A DNA stretch of 64,000 nt from Betaproteobacteria bacterium. Lineage in GTDB: Bacteria; Pseudomonadota; Gammaproteobacteria; Burkholderiales; Usitatibacteraceae. The notes beneath the pieces were generated by a model. That model was not told the DNA's origin. It made no database searches and saw nothing but the letters and a program-made list of their open reading frames with translations. Position numbers and translations under genes: made by a program. Of this stretch, positions 17,988 through 27,600 are shown one piece after another (positions within the stretch are counted from its first letter, which is position 1; each line of letters opens with the position of its first letter). The stretch covers positions 1 through 64,000 of the forward strand of contig JADJMI010000008.1 in assembly GCA_016709665.1 (NCBI GenBank), read 5' to 3'.

Positions 17988-20207
17988 GTGGGCGCGCTCA
18001 ACGGGGCGGCCGCGCGGCAGCTCGCCGCCTCGACGGCGCACCACCAGGCCGGCCGCCTCGCCGAGGCGCTCGCCGGCTACCGCGCGCTCATCGCCGCCCA
18101 CCCCGCGCTGGCCGAACTGCGCTACCGGGCGGGCGTCGCCCTCCTGGCGCTGCGGCGCTTCGACGAAGCCGAGGTGGAGCTCGAGAAGGCGGCGCTCCTC
18201 GAGCCCGCGCAGCCCGCCGCGTGGCTTTCGCTGGGCATCGCGAGGCGCGAGTTGCTCCGCCGGGAAGCGGCGCTGGAGGCGTTCGCCAGGGCCCGCGCCC
18301 TCGACCCGGCCATCCCGCAGGTGAACGGCCAGATGGGGCTCGTGCTTCGCGATCTCGGCCGCCTCGACGAGGCGCTCGAGCGCGCCACGGAGGAAGCCCG
18401 TCGCCATCCCGGTGTCGCGCGCAACCACAACAACCTCGGCACGACGCTCATCGCCCTGGCGCGCGAGCGCGACGCGGAGGCGGCCTTTCTCGAGGCCGTT
18501 CGCGTGGACCGCAATTACGCGACCGCCTACGGCAATCTCGCCGGCCTGCTGCAGAAGCGCGGCGATCTTGCGGGTGCGGAGGCCGCGTGGCGCGAGGTCG
18601 CGCGGCTCGCGCCCGGCGACACGCGCGCCCTGCTGCAGCTGGGCCTCGTCCTCACCTCGCGCTCGCGCCCGGCGGAAGCGGAGCCCTTCCTGCGTCGCGC
18701 CTGCGAGCTCGTCCCGGAAAACCCGGAGCCCGCGCGCCTGCTCGCCTACGTGCTCAAGCGCCTCAATCGGGCGGAGGAGGCGCGCGACGTGGCGCGGGGT
18801 CTCCTGGCGCGGGACGGCGCGGACCTGCAGGCCGCCGTCGTCGAGGCTCTCGCCCTGCCGGCCGTACCCGAATCGGCCGAGGCGCTCGCGCGCGCGCGCG
18901 AAGCCTATGCGAAAGGCCTCGATTCCCTCGTCGCCCGCGAGGATCTCTTCGCGCGGAACGCGGCGCAGGTCCTGAAACTCCAGAGCGAGAACTTCCACCT
19001 GGCCTACCAGGGCGGCGACGATCGCGAGCTGCAGGCGAAGTACGCGGGTTTCATCGCCCGCCTGGGTGCGCGCGCCGAACCTCGCTACTACGCGCCGCGC
19101 GCGAAGCGCCGGATACCCCCCGAAGGCCGCATCCGCGTGGGCTTCCTCTCGGGCTTCTTCCGCGACTGCACCGCCGGCAAGTACTTCCGCAGCTGGGCCG
19201 CGGGCCTGGATCGCACGCGCTTCGAGGTGTTCGTCTACTACACCGCGTACATCCGCGACGCGTTTTCCGAGGCGCTCGCGAAGGAGATCGAGCACCACCG
19301 GCACATCGTCGACACCGTGCCGCGCATCGCGGACGTGGTGCTCGCGGACGGGCTCGACATCCTCGTGCACCCGGAAGTGGGGATGGATACCTCGAGCTAC
19401 CTGCTCGCCGGCATGCGGCTCGCGCCGGTGCAACTCGCCGCCTGGGGCCACCCGGTCACGACGGGGCAGGGCGCCATCGACGCCTTCATCACCTGCGCGG
19501 CCATGGAACCGCCGGATGCCGAATCCCATTACACCGAACGCCTGGAGCGACTGCCCGGCATCGGCACCCGGTACGCGCGGCCGGGGCCGGCTTCGGACAA
19601 GTCGCGCGCGGCGCTCGGCTTGCCGCCCGACGGCACGCTCTACCTGTGCCCGCAGTCCCTTTTCAAGGTGCACCCCGACAACGACGACCTTTTCGCGCGG
19701 GTGCTCGAGGCCGATCCGGCCGGTCGCCTCGTCTTCTTCGAGGACCAGGATCCGCCGCTCACCCGCGATTTCCGCGCGCGCCTGCAGCGGGCGCTCGCCG
19801 CCCGGGGCCTGGACGGGGAGAGGGCCGTCTTCCTCGGCCGCGCGGGCCACGCCGACTACCTGCGCGTGAACGCGCTGGCCGACGTGATGCTCGACACGCT
19901 GCACTGGTCCGGCGGCAACACCTCCCTCGACGCGATCGCCATGGGCCTGCCCGTCGTGACGCTGCCGGGCGCCTTCATGCGCGGCCGCCAGAGCGCCGGC
20001 ATGCTGGGAATCGCGGGCGTGCCCGAACTCGTCGCGAAGGATGCGGACGACTACGTGCACCTCGCCGTTCGACTCGGGACGGACGCCGCGTGGCGGGCCG
20101 CGGTGCGCGAACAGCTCGCGTCCGGGGCCGCGCGGCTCTTCGATGACCCCGCGCCCATCGAGGCGCTCGCCCGCCTCCTCGAAGGGCTCGCCCGGCCTCG
20201 CGCCTAG
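17988..20207 (+). CDS. TPR plus GT41 (SPINDLY/OGT-like) glycosyltransferase, module 4
   Basis: A 739-aa protein, a close paralogue of the gene at 15772. TPRs occupy about residues 5-310. The GT41 region reads IRVGFLSGFFRDCTAGKYF, AAWGHPVTTGQGAIDAFITC, CPQSLFKVHPDND and LDTLHWSGGNTSLDAIAMGLPVV. At the His position of OGT it has Asp-Cys, unlike module 1. The conserved Lys and GGNTS loop are intact. The GTG at 17988, 5 nt after the previous stop, begins the first TPR. It ends 11 nt before the yqaA-like gene. The two genes probably arose by tandem duplication and may have different protein targets. Confidence 0.83.
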   Translation: MGALNGAAARQLAASTAHHQAGRLAEALAGYRALIAAHPALAELRYRAGVALLALRRFDEAEVELEKAALLEPAQPAAWLSLGIARRELLRREAALEAFARARALDPAIPQVNGQMGLVLRDLGRLDEALERATEEARRHPGVARNHNNLGTTLIALARERDAEAAFLEAVRVDRNYATAYGNLAGLLQKRGDLAGAEAAWREVARLAPGDTRALLQLGLVLTSRSRPAEAEPFLRRACELVPENPEPARLLAYVLKRLNRAEEARDVARGLLARDGADLQAAVVEALALPAVPESAEALARAREAYAKGLDSLVAREDLFARNAAQVLKLQSENFHLAYQGGDDRELQAKYAGFIARLGARAEPRYYAPRAKRRIPPEGRIRVGFLSGFFRDCTAGKYFRSWAAGLDRTRFEVFVYYTAYIRDAFSEALAKEIEHHRHIVDTVPRIADVVLADGLDILVHPEVGMDTSSYLLAGMRLAPVQLAAWGHPVTTGQGAIDAFITCAAMEPPDAESHYTERLERLPGIGTRYARPGPASDKSRAALGLPPDGTLYLCPQSLFKVHPDNDDLFARVLEADPAGRLVFFEDQDPPLTRDFRARLQRALAARGLDGERAVFLGRAGHADYLRVNALADVMLDTLHWSGGNTSLDAIAMGLPVVTLPGAFMRGRQSAGMLGIAGVPELVAKDADDYVHLAVRLGTDAAWRAAVREQLASGAARLFDDPAPIEALARLLEGLARPRA

Positions 20208-20218
20208 GGCGCCGGGCG

Positions 20219-20614
20219 ATGGATTGGCACCTCGGCGGTCTCTTCGCGGCCGCCTTCACTTCGGCGACGATCCTGCCCGGAAACTCCGAGATCGTCCTCG
20301 CCGCCGTCCTGAAGGCGGGTGCCTCCGTCCCGCTGGCCCTCCTGGTGGCGACGGTGGGCAACACGCTGGGCGGCCTCACCACGTATCTCCTGGGGCGTCT
20401 CATCCCCGCGCGGGTGACGGAGGGCCCGGCCCTCGCCCGGACGCGCCGATATGGGCCCGCGCTGCTGCTCCTGTCGTGGGTTCCCGTGGTGGGCGATGCC
20501 TTTTGCGCTGCAGCAGGGTTCCTGCGCCTGCCGTGGCTCGCCTGCACGCTCGCCCTGCTCGCCGGCAAGCTGGCCCGGTACGCCGTCGTGGCCCAGGCCG
20601 TGGCCCTCCTGTAG
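20219..20614 (+). CDS. YqaA/DedA-related inner-membrane protein
   Basis: A 131-aa protein with several hydrophobic segments. The start LGGLFAAAFTSATILPGNSEIVLAA and the central LLVATVGNTLGGLTTYLLGR, then RYGPALLLLSWVPVVGDAFCAAAGFLR, match the small YqaA-type branch of the DedA/VTT membrane proteins. DedA relatives act in lipid-carrier recycling (undecaprenyl phosphate) and membrane homeostasis. Whether this small branch does so is not known to me. It follows the glycosyltransferase genes by 11 nt and is probably co-transcribed with them. Confidence 0.75.
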   Translation: MDWHLGGLFAAAFTSATILPGNSEIVLAAVLKAGASVPLALLVATVGNTLGGLTTYLLGRLIPARVTEGPALARTRRYGPALLLLSWVPVVGDAFCAAAGFLRLPWLACTLALLAGKLARYAVVAQAVALL

Positions 20615-20675
20615 GCGGGGTGGCCCAAAGGCCCCCCTTGCGCCCGCTCAAGCCGGGATCAATGCTGCATTGCGG

Positions 20676-20681
20676 TAAAAT
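20676..20681 (+). promoter_or_regulatory. Possible -10 box for the large oxidoreductase
   Basis: TAAAAT (5 of 6 to the -10 consensus) lies 43 bp before the ATG at 20724, in the 109-nt gap after the yqaA-like gene. No convincing -35 box is visible, so this is a tentative promoter. Confidence 0.3.
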
Positions 20682-20723
20682 CGCTATCCCCCCGAGACCG
20701 CTTCCGGCGCCCCCGCCCGCGAC

Positions 20724-23700
20724 ATGACCGCCCGCCTGCGCGAAATCCCGTACAACTACACCTCGTTCTCCGACCGCGAGATCGTGATCCGCCTGCTCGG
20801 GCGCGAGGCCTGGGCGGTGCTGGACGAGTTGCGGGGCCAGCGGCGCACCGGCCGGTCCGCGCGGATGCTCTACGAGATCCTGGGCGACATGTGGGTCGTG
20901 GAGAGGAATCCCTACCTCCAGGACGACCTCCTCGACAACCCGAAGCGCCAGGCGATGCTCGTGGAAGCCATGCGTCACCGCCTGGGCGAGATCGACAGCC
21001 GGCGCGAGGCGGACGGCAGCGACCTCGACCGCAGCGCCCTCGTGGCGAAGCTGCTCGCGGCGGCGCACAAGGCCGTCGACGACTTCGCGAGCGGCTTCGA
21101 GGAGACCCGAAAGCTCCGCCGCCGCGTGCTGCGCCGGCTCTCGGCCATCACGCGCAAGGACAACATCGCCTTCGACGGCCTGGCGCGCGTCTCGCACGTC
21201 ACCGATGCCACCGACTGGCGCGTCGAGTATCCCTTCGTCGTGGTGTCGCCGGACACCGAGGAGGAATGCGCGCCCCTGGTGAAGGCCCTCATCGAGCTCG
21301 GCCTCACGATCATCCCGCGCGGCGGCGGCACGGGCTACACGGGCGGGGCCATCCCGCTCGACCGGCGCTCGGCCATCATGAATACCGAGAAGCTCGATTT
21401 CCTCGAGGCGGTCGGGAAGAAGTCGCTGCCCGGCGTCGCGGACCCCGTGGACGTGATCCGCGTGGGCGCGGGCGCCGTGACCCGCCGCGTGATGGAAGCC
21501 GCCGAGCGGTCCGGCCTCGTCTTCGCGGTCGATCCCACGTCGGCGGACGCCTCCTGCATCGGCGGCAACATCGCCATGAACGCGGGCGGCAAGAAGGCCG
21601 TGATCTGGGGCACCGCCGTCGACAACCTCGCCTCCTGGCGCATGGTGACGCCCGAGGCCGACTGGATCGAGGTCGAGCGCCTGGACCACAACCTCGGCAA
21701 GATCCACGACGCGGCGGTGGCGCGCTTCCGCGTGCGCCGCTTCGAGGCGGACGGACGCACGCCGAAGGGCGAGGAGATCCTCGAGCTCGAGGGCCGGCGC
21801 TTCCGCAAGCAAGGCCTGGGCAAGGACGTGACCGACAAGGTGCTCGGCGGGTTGCCGGGCGTGCAGAAGGAGGGCTGCGACGGGATCATCACCTCGGCCA
21901 CCTTCATCCTGCACCGCATGCCGAAGTTCACGCGCACCGTCTGCCTGGAGTTCTTCGGCGACGTGCAGCGCGCGGTGCCGGCCATCGTGGAGATCGTCCG
22001 CCGCATCGACGGGCGCGATGGCGTCGTCCTCGCGGGCCTCGAGCACCTCGACGAGCGCTACGTGAAGGCCGTCGGCTACGCCACGAAGGCCAAGGCCCAC
22101 GGCCGCCCGCGCATGGTGCTGCTGGGCGATCTCGCGAGCGACGACGAGGACGCGGTGGCGCGCGCGGCTTCCGAGGTGGTCCGCCTCGCCAACGCGCGCG
22201 GGGGCGAGGGCTTCATCGCCGCGACGCCGGAAGCCGGCAAGCGCTTCTGGCTGGAGCGCGCGCGCACCGCCGCCATCGCCAAGCACACCAACGCCTTCAA
22301 GGTGAACGAGGACGTGGTGATCCCCCTCGAGCGCCTGGGCGACTACACCAACGCGATCGAGCGCATCAACATCGAGTACTCGATCACCAACAAGCTGCGC
22401 CTGTGCGACGCGCTGGAGGCCCTCCTGGCCGGCGAGCTGCCCGTCGAGACGGACGGCGAGGCGCTCTCGCGCGAGGACGTGCTGGGCGACCGGCCCGCGC
22501 AGGCCCTGGAGCGGGTGCGAACCATCCGGTCGCGCTGGCAGGTCCTGCTTCGCCATCTCGACCGGCCGCTCGGCGAGGTGCGGGCCGACCTGGAGCCCCT
22601 GGGGCTCGGGACCGCCGTCGCCGGGCAACCGGACGACCGGACCCTCTTCTCGCTGGTGCAGCTGCACGAGCTGCGCGTCTCCTGGAAGCGCGAGCTGCGC
22701 GAGCCGTTGCGCCAGATCTTCGCGGGCCGTGCCTACGAACCCCTGCTCAAGGCGGTCGAGGCGTGCCACGCCGAGGTGCTGCGCGGCCGCGTCTTCATCG
22801 CCCTGCACATGCACGCGGGCGACGGCAACGTGCACACGAACATCCCGGTGAATTCCGACGACTACGAGATGCTGCGCACCGCGAACGAGGCGGTGGCGAA
22901 GGTCTTCGCGCTCGCCAAGCGCCTGGGCGGCGTCATCTCGGGCGAGCACGGCATCGGCATCACCAAGCTGGAATTCATGGAGCCCGATCAGGTCGAGGCC
23001 TTCGCGACGTGGAAGGCGAAGGTGGACCCGCAGGGCCGCTTCAACCGCGGCAAGCTCCTCGCCGGCGCCGACCTCTCCAACGCCTACACGCCGTCCTTCG
23101 CGCTCATCGGGCACGAGTCCATCATCCTCGAGCGAAGCGACATCGGTTCCATCGCCGATTCGGTGAAGGACTGCCTGCGCTGCGGCAAGTGCAAGCCCGT
23201 GTGCTCGACGCACGTGCCGCGCGCGAACCTGCTCTACAGCCCGAGGAACAAGATCCTGGGGCTGTCGCTCCTCACCGAGGCGTTCCTCTACGAGGAGCAG
23301 ACGCGCCGCGGCGTGAGCCTGCGGCACTTCGACGAGTTCGGGGACGTGGCCGACCACTGCACCGTCTGCCACAAGTGCGAGTCGCCGTGCCCCGTGGACA
23401 TCGACTTCGGCGACGTGTCGATCGCGATGCGCGGGCTTCTCGCCAAGCTGGGCAAGAAGCGCTTCAACCTGGGCACCGCGGCCTCGATGTTCTACCTGAA
23501 CGCGACCGACCCCACGACGATCAAGATCGCCAAGACGCTGATGCTCGACTGGGGGTACAAGGCGCAGCGGCTGGCGAGCGCGATCGCGCGCCGGTTCCTC
23601 GTGACGCGCGGCCAGACGCGCCACCCTCCCGCCACGGTGGGCAAGCCCCCGCTCAAGGCGCAGGTGATCCACTTCATCAACAAGCCCATGCCGGGGAACC

Positions 23701-24578
23701 TGCCGAAGAAGACGGCGCGCGCGCTCCTCGACATCGAGGACGCGACGCACGTGCCCATCATCCGCGACCCGGCGAAGGTCACGGAGGAATCGGACGCCGT
23801 CTTCTACTTCCCGGGCTGCGGCTCGGAACGGCTCTTCGGCCAGGTGGGCCTCGCCACGCAGGCGCTCCTCTACCACGCGGGCGCGCAGTGCGTGCTGCCG
23901 CCGGGCTACCTGTGCTGCGGCTACCCGCAGACGGCGGGCGGGCAGGCGGCCAAGGGCGAGGAGATCACGCTCCGGAACCGCGTGCTCTTCCACCGCGTGG
24001 CCAACACGCTCAACTACCTCGACATCAAGACGGTGGTGGTCTCCTGCGGCACGTGCATGGACCAGCTCATGCACTACGAGTTCGACAAGATCTTCCCGGG
24101 CTGCCGGCTGCTCGACATCCACGAGTACCTCCTGGAGAAGGGCGTGAAGGCGCAGGGCGCGAAGGGCGTGCGCTACATGTACCACGACCCGTGCCACTCG
24201 CCGATGAAGACGCACAAGCCCATCAAGGTCGTGAACGAGCTCATGCAGGCCCCCGTCGCGCTCAACGAACGCTGCTGCGGCGAATCCGGCACGTTCGCCA
24301 TCTCGCGGCCGGACATCGCCACGCAGGTGCGCTTCCGCAAGCAGGAGGAGATGGCGAAGGGGTCGGGCGCGCTGCGCGCGGACGGCTTCGCGGGCGAGGT
24401 GAAGATCCTCACGTCCTGCCCGTCGTGCCTTCAGGGCCTGTCGCGCTACGACGACGATTCGGGCACGAGCGCCGACTACATCGTGGTCGAGATGGCGCGC
24501 CAGCTGCTGGGCGAGCGCTGGCTGCCGGATTTCGTCGAGAAGGCGAACCGCGGCGGCATCGAGAGGGTCCTCCTGTAA
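20724..24578 (+). CDS. DUF3683-type FAD/Fe-S oxidoreductase (GlcD/GlcF-like fusion)
   Basis: A 1284-aa single-chain flavo-iron-sulphur enzyme. Domains in order: a DUF3683 N-terminal segment (about 1-110, start ALREIPYNYTSFSD-like), FAD-binding type 4 (from about 165; PRGGGTGYTGG at 198-208), FAD-oxidase C-terminal domain (HMHAGDGNVHTNIPV), and two [4Fe-4S] motifs. These are Cys817/820/823/827 (CLRCGKCKPVC) and Cys879/882/885/889 (CTVCHKCESPC). Two cysteine-rich CCG-type domains end the protein (FPGCGSERL, GYLCCGYP, SCGTCMDQL, DPCHSP, CCGESGTF). This is D-lactate or glycolate dehydrogenase chemistry fused in one polypeptide, probably feeding the quinone pool. The exact substrate cannot be told from sequence. 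Confidence 0.88.
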   Translation: MTARLREIPYNYTSFSDREIVIRLLGREAWAVLDELRGQRRTGRSARMLYEILGDMWVVERNPYLQDDLLDNPKRQAMLVEAMRHRLGEIDSRREADGSDLDRSALVAKLLAAAHKAVDDFASGFEETRKLRRRVLRRLSAITRKDNIAFDGLARVSHVTDATDWRVEYPFVVVSPDTEEECAPLVKALIELGLTIIPRGGGTGYTGGAIPLDRRSAIMNTEKLDFLEAVGKKSLPGVADPVDVIRVGAGAVTRRVMEAAERSGLVFAVDPTSADASCIGGNIAMNAGGKKAVIWGTAVDNLASWRMVTPEADWIEVERLDHNLGKIHDAAVARFRVRRFEADGRTPKGEEILELEGRRFRKQGLGKDVTDKVLGGLPGVQKEGCDGIITSATFILHRMPKFTRTVCLEFFGDVQRAVPAIVEIVRRIDGRDGVVLAGLEHLDERYVKAVGYATKAKAHGRPRMVLLGDLASDDEDAVARAASEVVRLANARGGEGFIAATPEAGKRFWLERARTAAIAKHTNAFKVNEDVVIPLERLGDYTNAIERINIEYSITNKLRLCDALEALLAGELPVETDGEALSREDVLGDRPAQALERVRTIRSRWQVLLRHLDRPLGEVRADLEPLGLGTAVAGQPDDRTLFSLVQLHELRVSWKRELREPLRQIFAGRAYEPLLKAVEACHAEVLRGRVFIALHMHAGDGNVHTNIPVNSDDYEMLRTANEAVAKVFALAKRLGGVISGEHGIGITKLEFMEPDQVEAFATWKAKVDPQGRFNRGKLLAGADLSNAYTPSFALIGHESIILERSDIGSIADSVKDCLRCGKCKPVCSTHVPRANLLYSPRNKILGLSLLTEAFLYEEQTRRGVSLRHFDEFGDVADHCTVCHKCESPCPVDIDFGDVSIAMRGLLAKLGKKRFNLGTAASMFYLNATDPTTIKIAKTLMLDWGYKAQRLASAIARRFLVTRGQTRHPPATVGKPPLKAQVIHFINKPMPGNLPKKTARALLDIEDATHVPIIRDPAKVTEESDAVFYFPGCGSERLFGQVGLATQALLYHAGAQCVLPPGYLCCGYPQTAGGQAAKGEEITLRNRVLFHRVANTLNYLDIKTVVVSCGTCMDQLMHYEFDKIFPGCRLLDIHEYLLEKGVKAQGAKGVRYMYHDPCHSPMKTHKPIKVVNELMQAPVALNERCCGESGTFAISRPDIATQVRFRKQEEMAKGSGALRADGFAGEVKILTSCPSCLQGLSRYDDDSGTSADYIVVEMARQLLGERWLPDFVEKANRGGIERVLL

Positions 24579-24654
24579 CGAATGTCGCCGGGGCGGTTGC
24601 ACCGCCCGCGCCGCTCGACCAGAATCGCCTTCCCAGCCCGCCGGGAGCCGTTGC

Positions 24655-27600
24655 ATGACCGCACTGCGCACTGCTTTCGTTGTTTCGGCCGTCTGCCTCG
24701 GGCTGGCGGGGTGCGCCACGACGCCTTCCCCGACCGCCACGGCCGCGGCGGAACCGGGCGCCCCCTTCCGCGCGCAGTCCAAGCGCGAGGCGCCCAAGGA
24801 CGGGAAGAAGCGCGACCGCGCCGCCATCTCCGCGCAGTACCACCTCGACCTGGAGGCGGACGAGAACGGCCCGCCGAGCGCGGCGCAGGTCCTGCGCGCC
24901 CACGCCCAGCGCGAGACGATGCTCAAGGAGACGGGGCGCGCCAAGGCGGCGGGTCTCGCGGGCGGCACCTGGCAGGCCATCGGTCCGGGCAACATCGGCG
25001 GGCGCGTGCGGGCGATCGCATTCGACCCGCGCAACGCGAGCCGGCTCTTCGCGGGCACGGCTTCCGGGGGGCTCTGGGTATCCAACGACGCCGGCACGTC
25101 GTGGGAGCCGACTTTCGACTTCCTGCCGAACCTCTCGATCTCCACCATCGCCGTCGACCCGGCGCGGCCCGACACGATGTACGTCGGCACGGGCGAGGCG
25201 AGCGCGGGGCTGGTGGGCCTGGGGGCGTTCAAGAGCACGGACGGCGGACGCACCTGGGCCTTCCTTCCGGCCACGAACGTGGACGCCAACCCCGACTGGC
25301 GCTTCGTGAACCGCCTCGCCATCCATCCGACGCAGACGGGCACGCTGCTCGCGGCGATGTCGAACAACAACCGGGCCATCGGCGCGATCTACCGGTCGAC
25401 CGACTCGGGGGCCACCTGGACGCGGGCTGCGACGATGAAGGCACTCGACATCGCCTTCGACCCGAACGCCCCCGCCAACGCCGTGGCCGGCCTCGACGAC
25501 GGCACCATCGCGTACTCGCGCGATGCCGGCGTCACGTGGACGCGCTCGGCGCCGCTCGTGAGCGGCACGCCCACCGGGCGGCAGGGGACGGCACGCGCGG
25601 AAATCGCCTTCGCGCGCTCCACGCCGGGCCTGGTGTACGCCTCCCTCGACAACAACAAGGGCGAAGTCTGGAAATCCGTCGACGCCGGCGCCAGCTGGAC
25701 GAAGCTCGCGACGCCCGGGCACCTGAACGAGCAGGGCGACTACGACAACGCCATCTGGGTCGATCCCACGGACGGCAACGTGGTCGTGGTCGGCGGCCTC
25801 GACCTCTACCGCTCCACCGACGGGGGCGCCACGTTCACGAAGGTGAGCGAGTGGCGCGTCTTCCCCAATTCGCCCCACCCGGACCACCACGCGCTCGCCT
25901 CGCCGCCGGACTACGGCCCCGGCAACCGCGTGCTCTACAACGGCAACGACGGCGGCGTGTACAAGGCCTTCGACATCCTCTCGGTGCGCGACGGCTCGGG
26001 CGGCGGCTGGACGCCGGTCAACAACGGGCTCGCGGTCACGCAGTTCTACTCGGGCGCCGGCCGGACGGCCGCGGGCGGCCGCGTGATCGGCGGGACGCAG
26101 GACAACGGCTCGTTGCAGCTTTCCCTGGGCAGCTGGAGCATCTACCGGGGCGGCGATGGCGGCTTCTCGGCCGTGGACCCGGTCTCGGACGAGGTGATGT
26201 ACGGCTCGTACGTGTACCTGTCGATCCACCGCTCGCTCAATGGCGGCGCGAGTTCGCAGTACATCTGCAGCGGCATCACCGAGGCCCAGCCGGCCGAGGG
26301 CGCGAGCCCCTATTGCGGTTCGTCCAACGTGCGCAAGGCGAACTTCATCGCGCCGTTCATCCTCGACCCGAACGATGCCAACCGGCTGCTCGCGGGCGCC
26401 AACTCGCTGTGGGTGACCGACGGGGCCAGGACGCCCGCGCCGGCCTGGCGCGTCATCAAGGAGCCGTCGGCCACGACCGACAACTTCATCAACGCCATCG
26501 CCGCGGCCGAGGGCAACGGCAACGTGATCTGGGTGGGCCACAACAACGGCGAGGTGTACGTGACGCGCGACGGCCGCGCCGCGACGCCGTCCTGGCAGCG
26601 GGTCGGGCAGGGCGTCCTGCCTTCCCGCCAGGTACAGCGGATCATGATCGACAAGGACGATCACAACCGCGTCCTCGTGGCGGTCACGGGCTTCACGGCG
26701 AACAACGTGTGGGAGACGCGCGACGGCGGCACGACGTGGGCCTCCGTCGCCTCGAACCTGCCGCAGGCGCCCGTCTTCGACGTGAAGCGCCACCCGAAGC
26801 GGGCGGACTGGCTCTACGCCGCCACCTCCGTGGGCATCTTCACCAGCGAGGACCGCGGCGCCACCTGGTCCACGTCGAACGAGGGCCCGGCCAACATCCG
26901 CGTGCGCGAGCTCTTCTGGCTGGACGACGAGACCCTCGGCGCGGCCACCTACGGCCGCGGGATGTTCAAGGCCACGGTGCCGGCGACGGGGCCGGCGAGC
27001 TACCAGGACCTCTGGTGGGCCGGCCCGCAGGAGAACGGCTGGGGCGTGAGCATCGTGCAGCGCGGACGCTCGCTCTTCGCCTCGATGTACATCTACGACG
27101 AGGCCGGCAGGCCGCAGTGGGTGGCGCTCCTGGGCGGCACGTGGAACGCCGACTTCAGCGCCTATACCGGCCCGCTCTACATCCCGCAGGGCTCCTCGTT
27201 CGCCGCCTACGATCCGTCGCGCTTCGTCGTGGGCGATCCGGTGGGAACCGGCACGCTCACGTTCTCGAACGCGAACACCGCGCGGCTCGACACCACGATC
27301 CGGGGCGTCTCCGGCGCCAAGGCCATCGTGCGCCAGCCCTACGGACCGCCGGATTCGACGCCCGTGGGCAGCTACGCGGACCTGTGGTGGGCCGGCACGA
27401 GCCAGAACGGCTGGGGCATCACCATCAGCCAGCAGTACCGCACGCTGTTCGCCGTGTGGTTCACCTACGACACGCAGGGGCGCAACACGTGGTTCGTCGT
27501 GCCTGGCGGCACCTGGACGGCCGCCAACGTCTTCACCGGCACGGCCTACCGCACGACGAGTTCGCCCTGGGTGGGCGCGACCTACGACCCGTCGCGCTTC

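Noticed and set aside
20400..25379. 1659-aa open frame on the minus strand
   Set aside because: Shadow of the large oxidoreductase and BNR genes on the plus strand. The translation is Arg/His/Leu-rich without domains.
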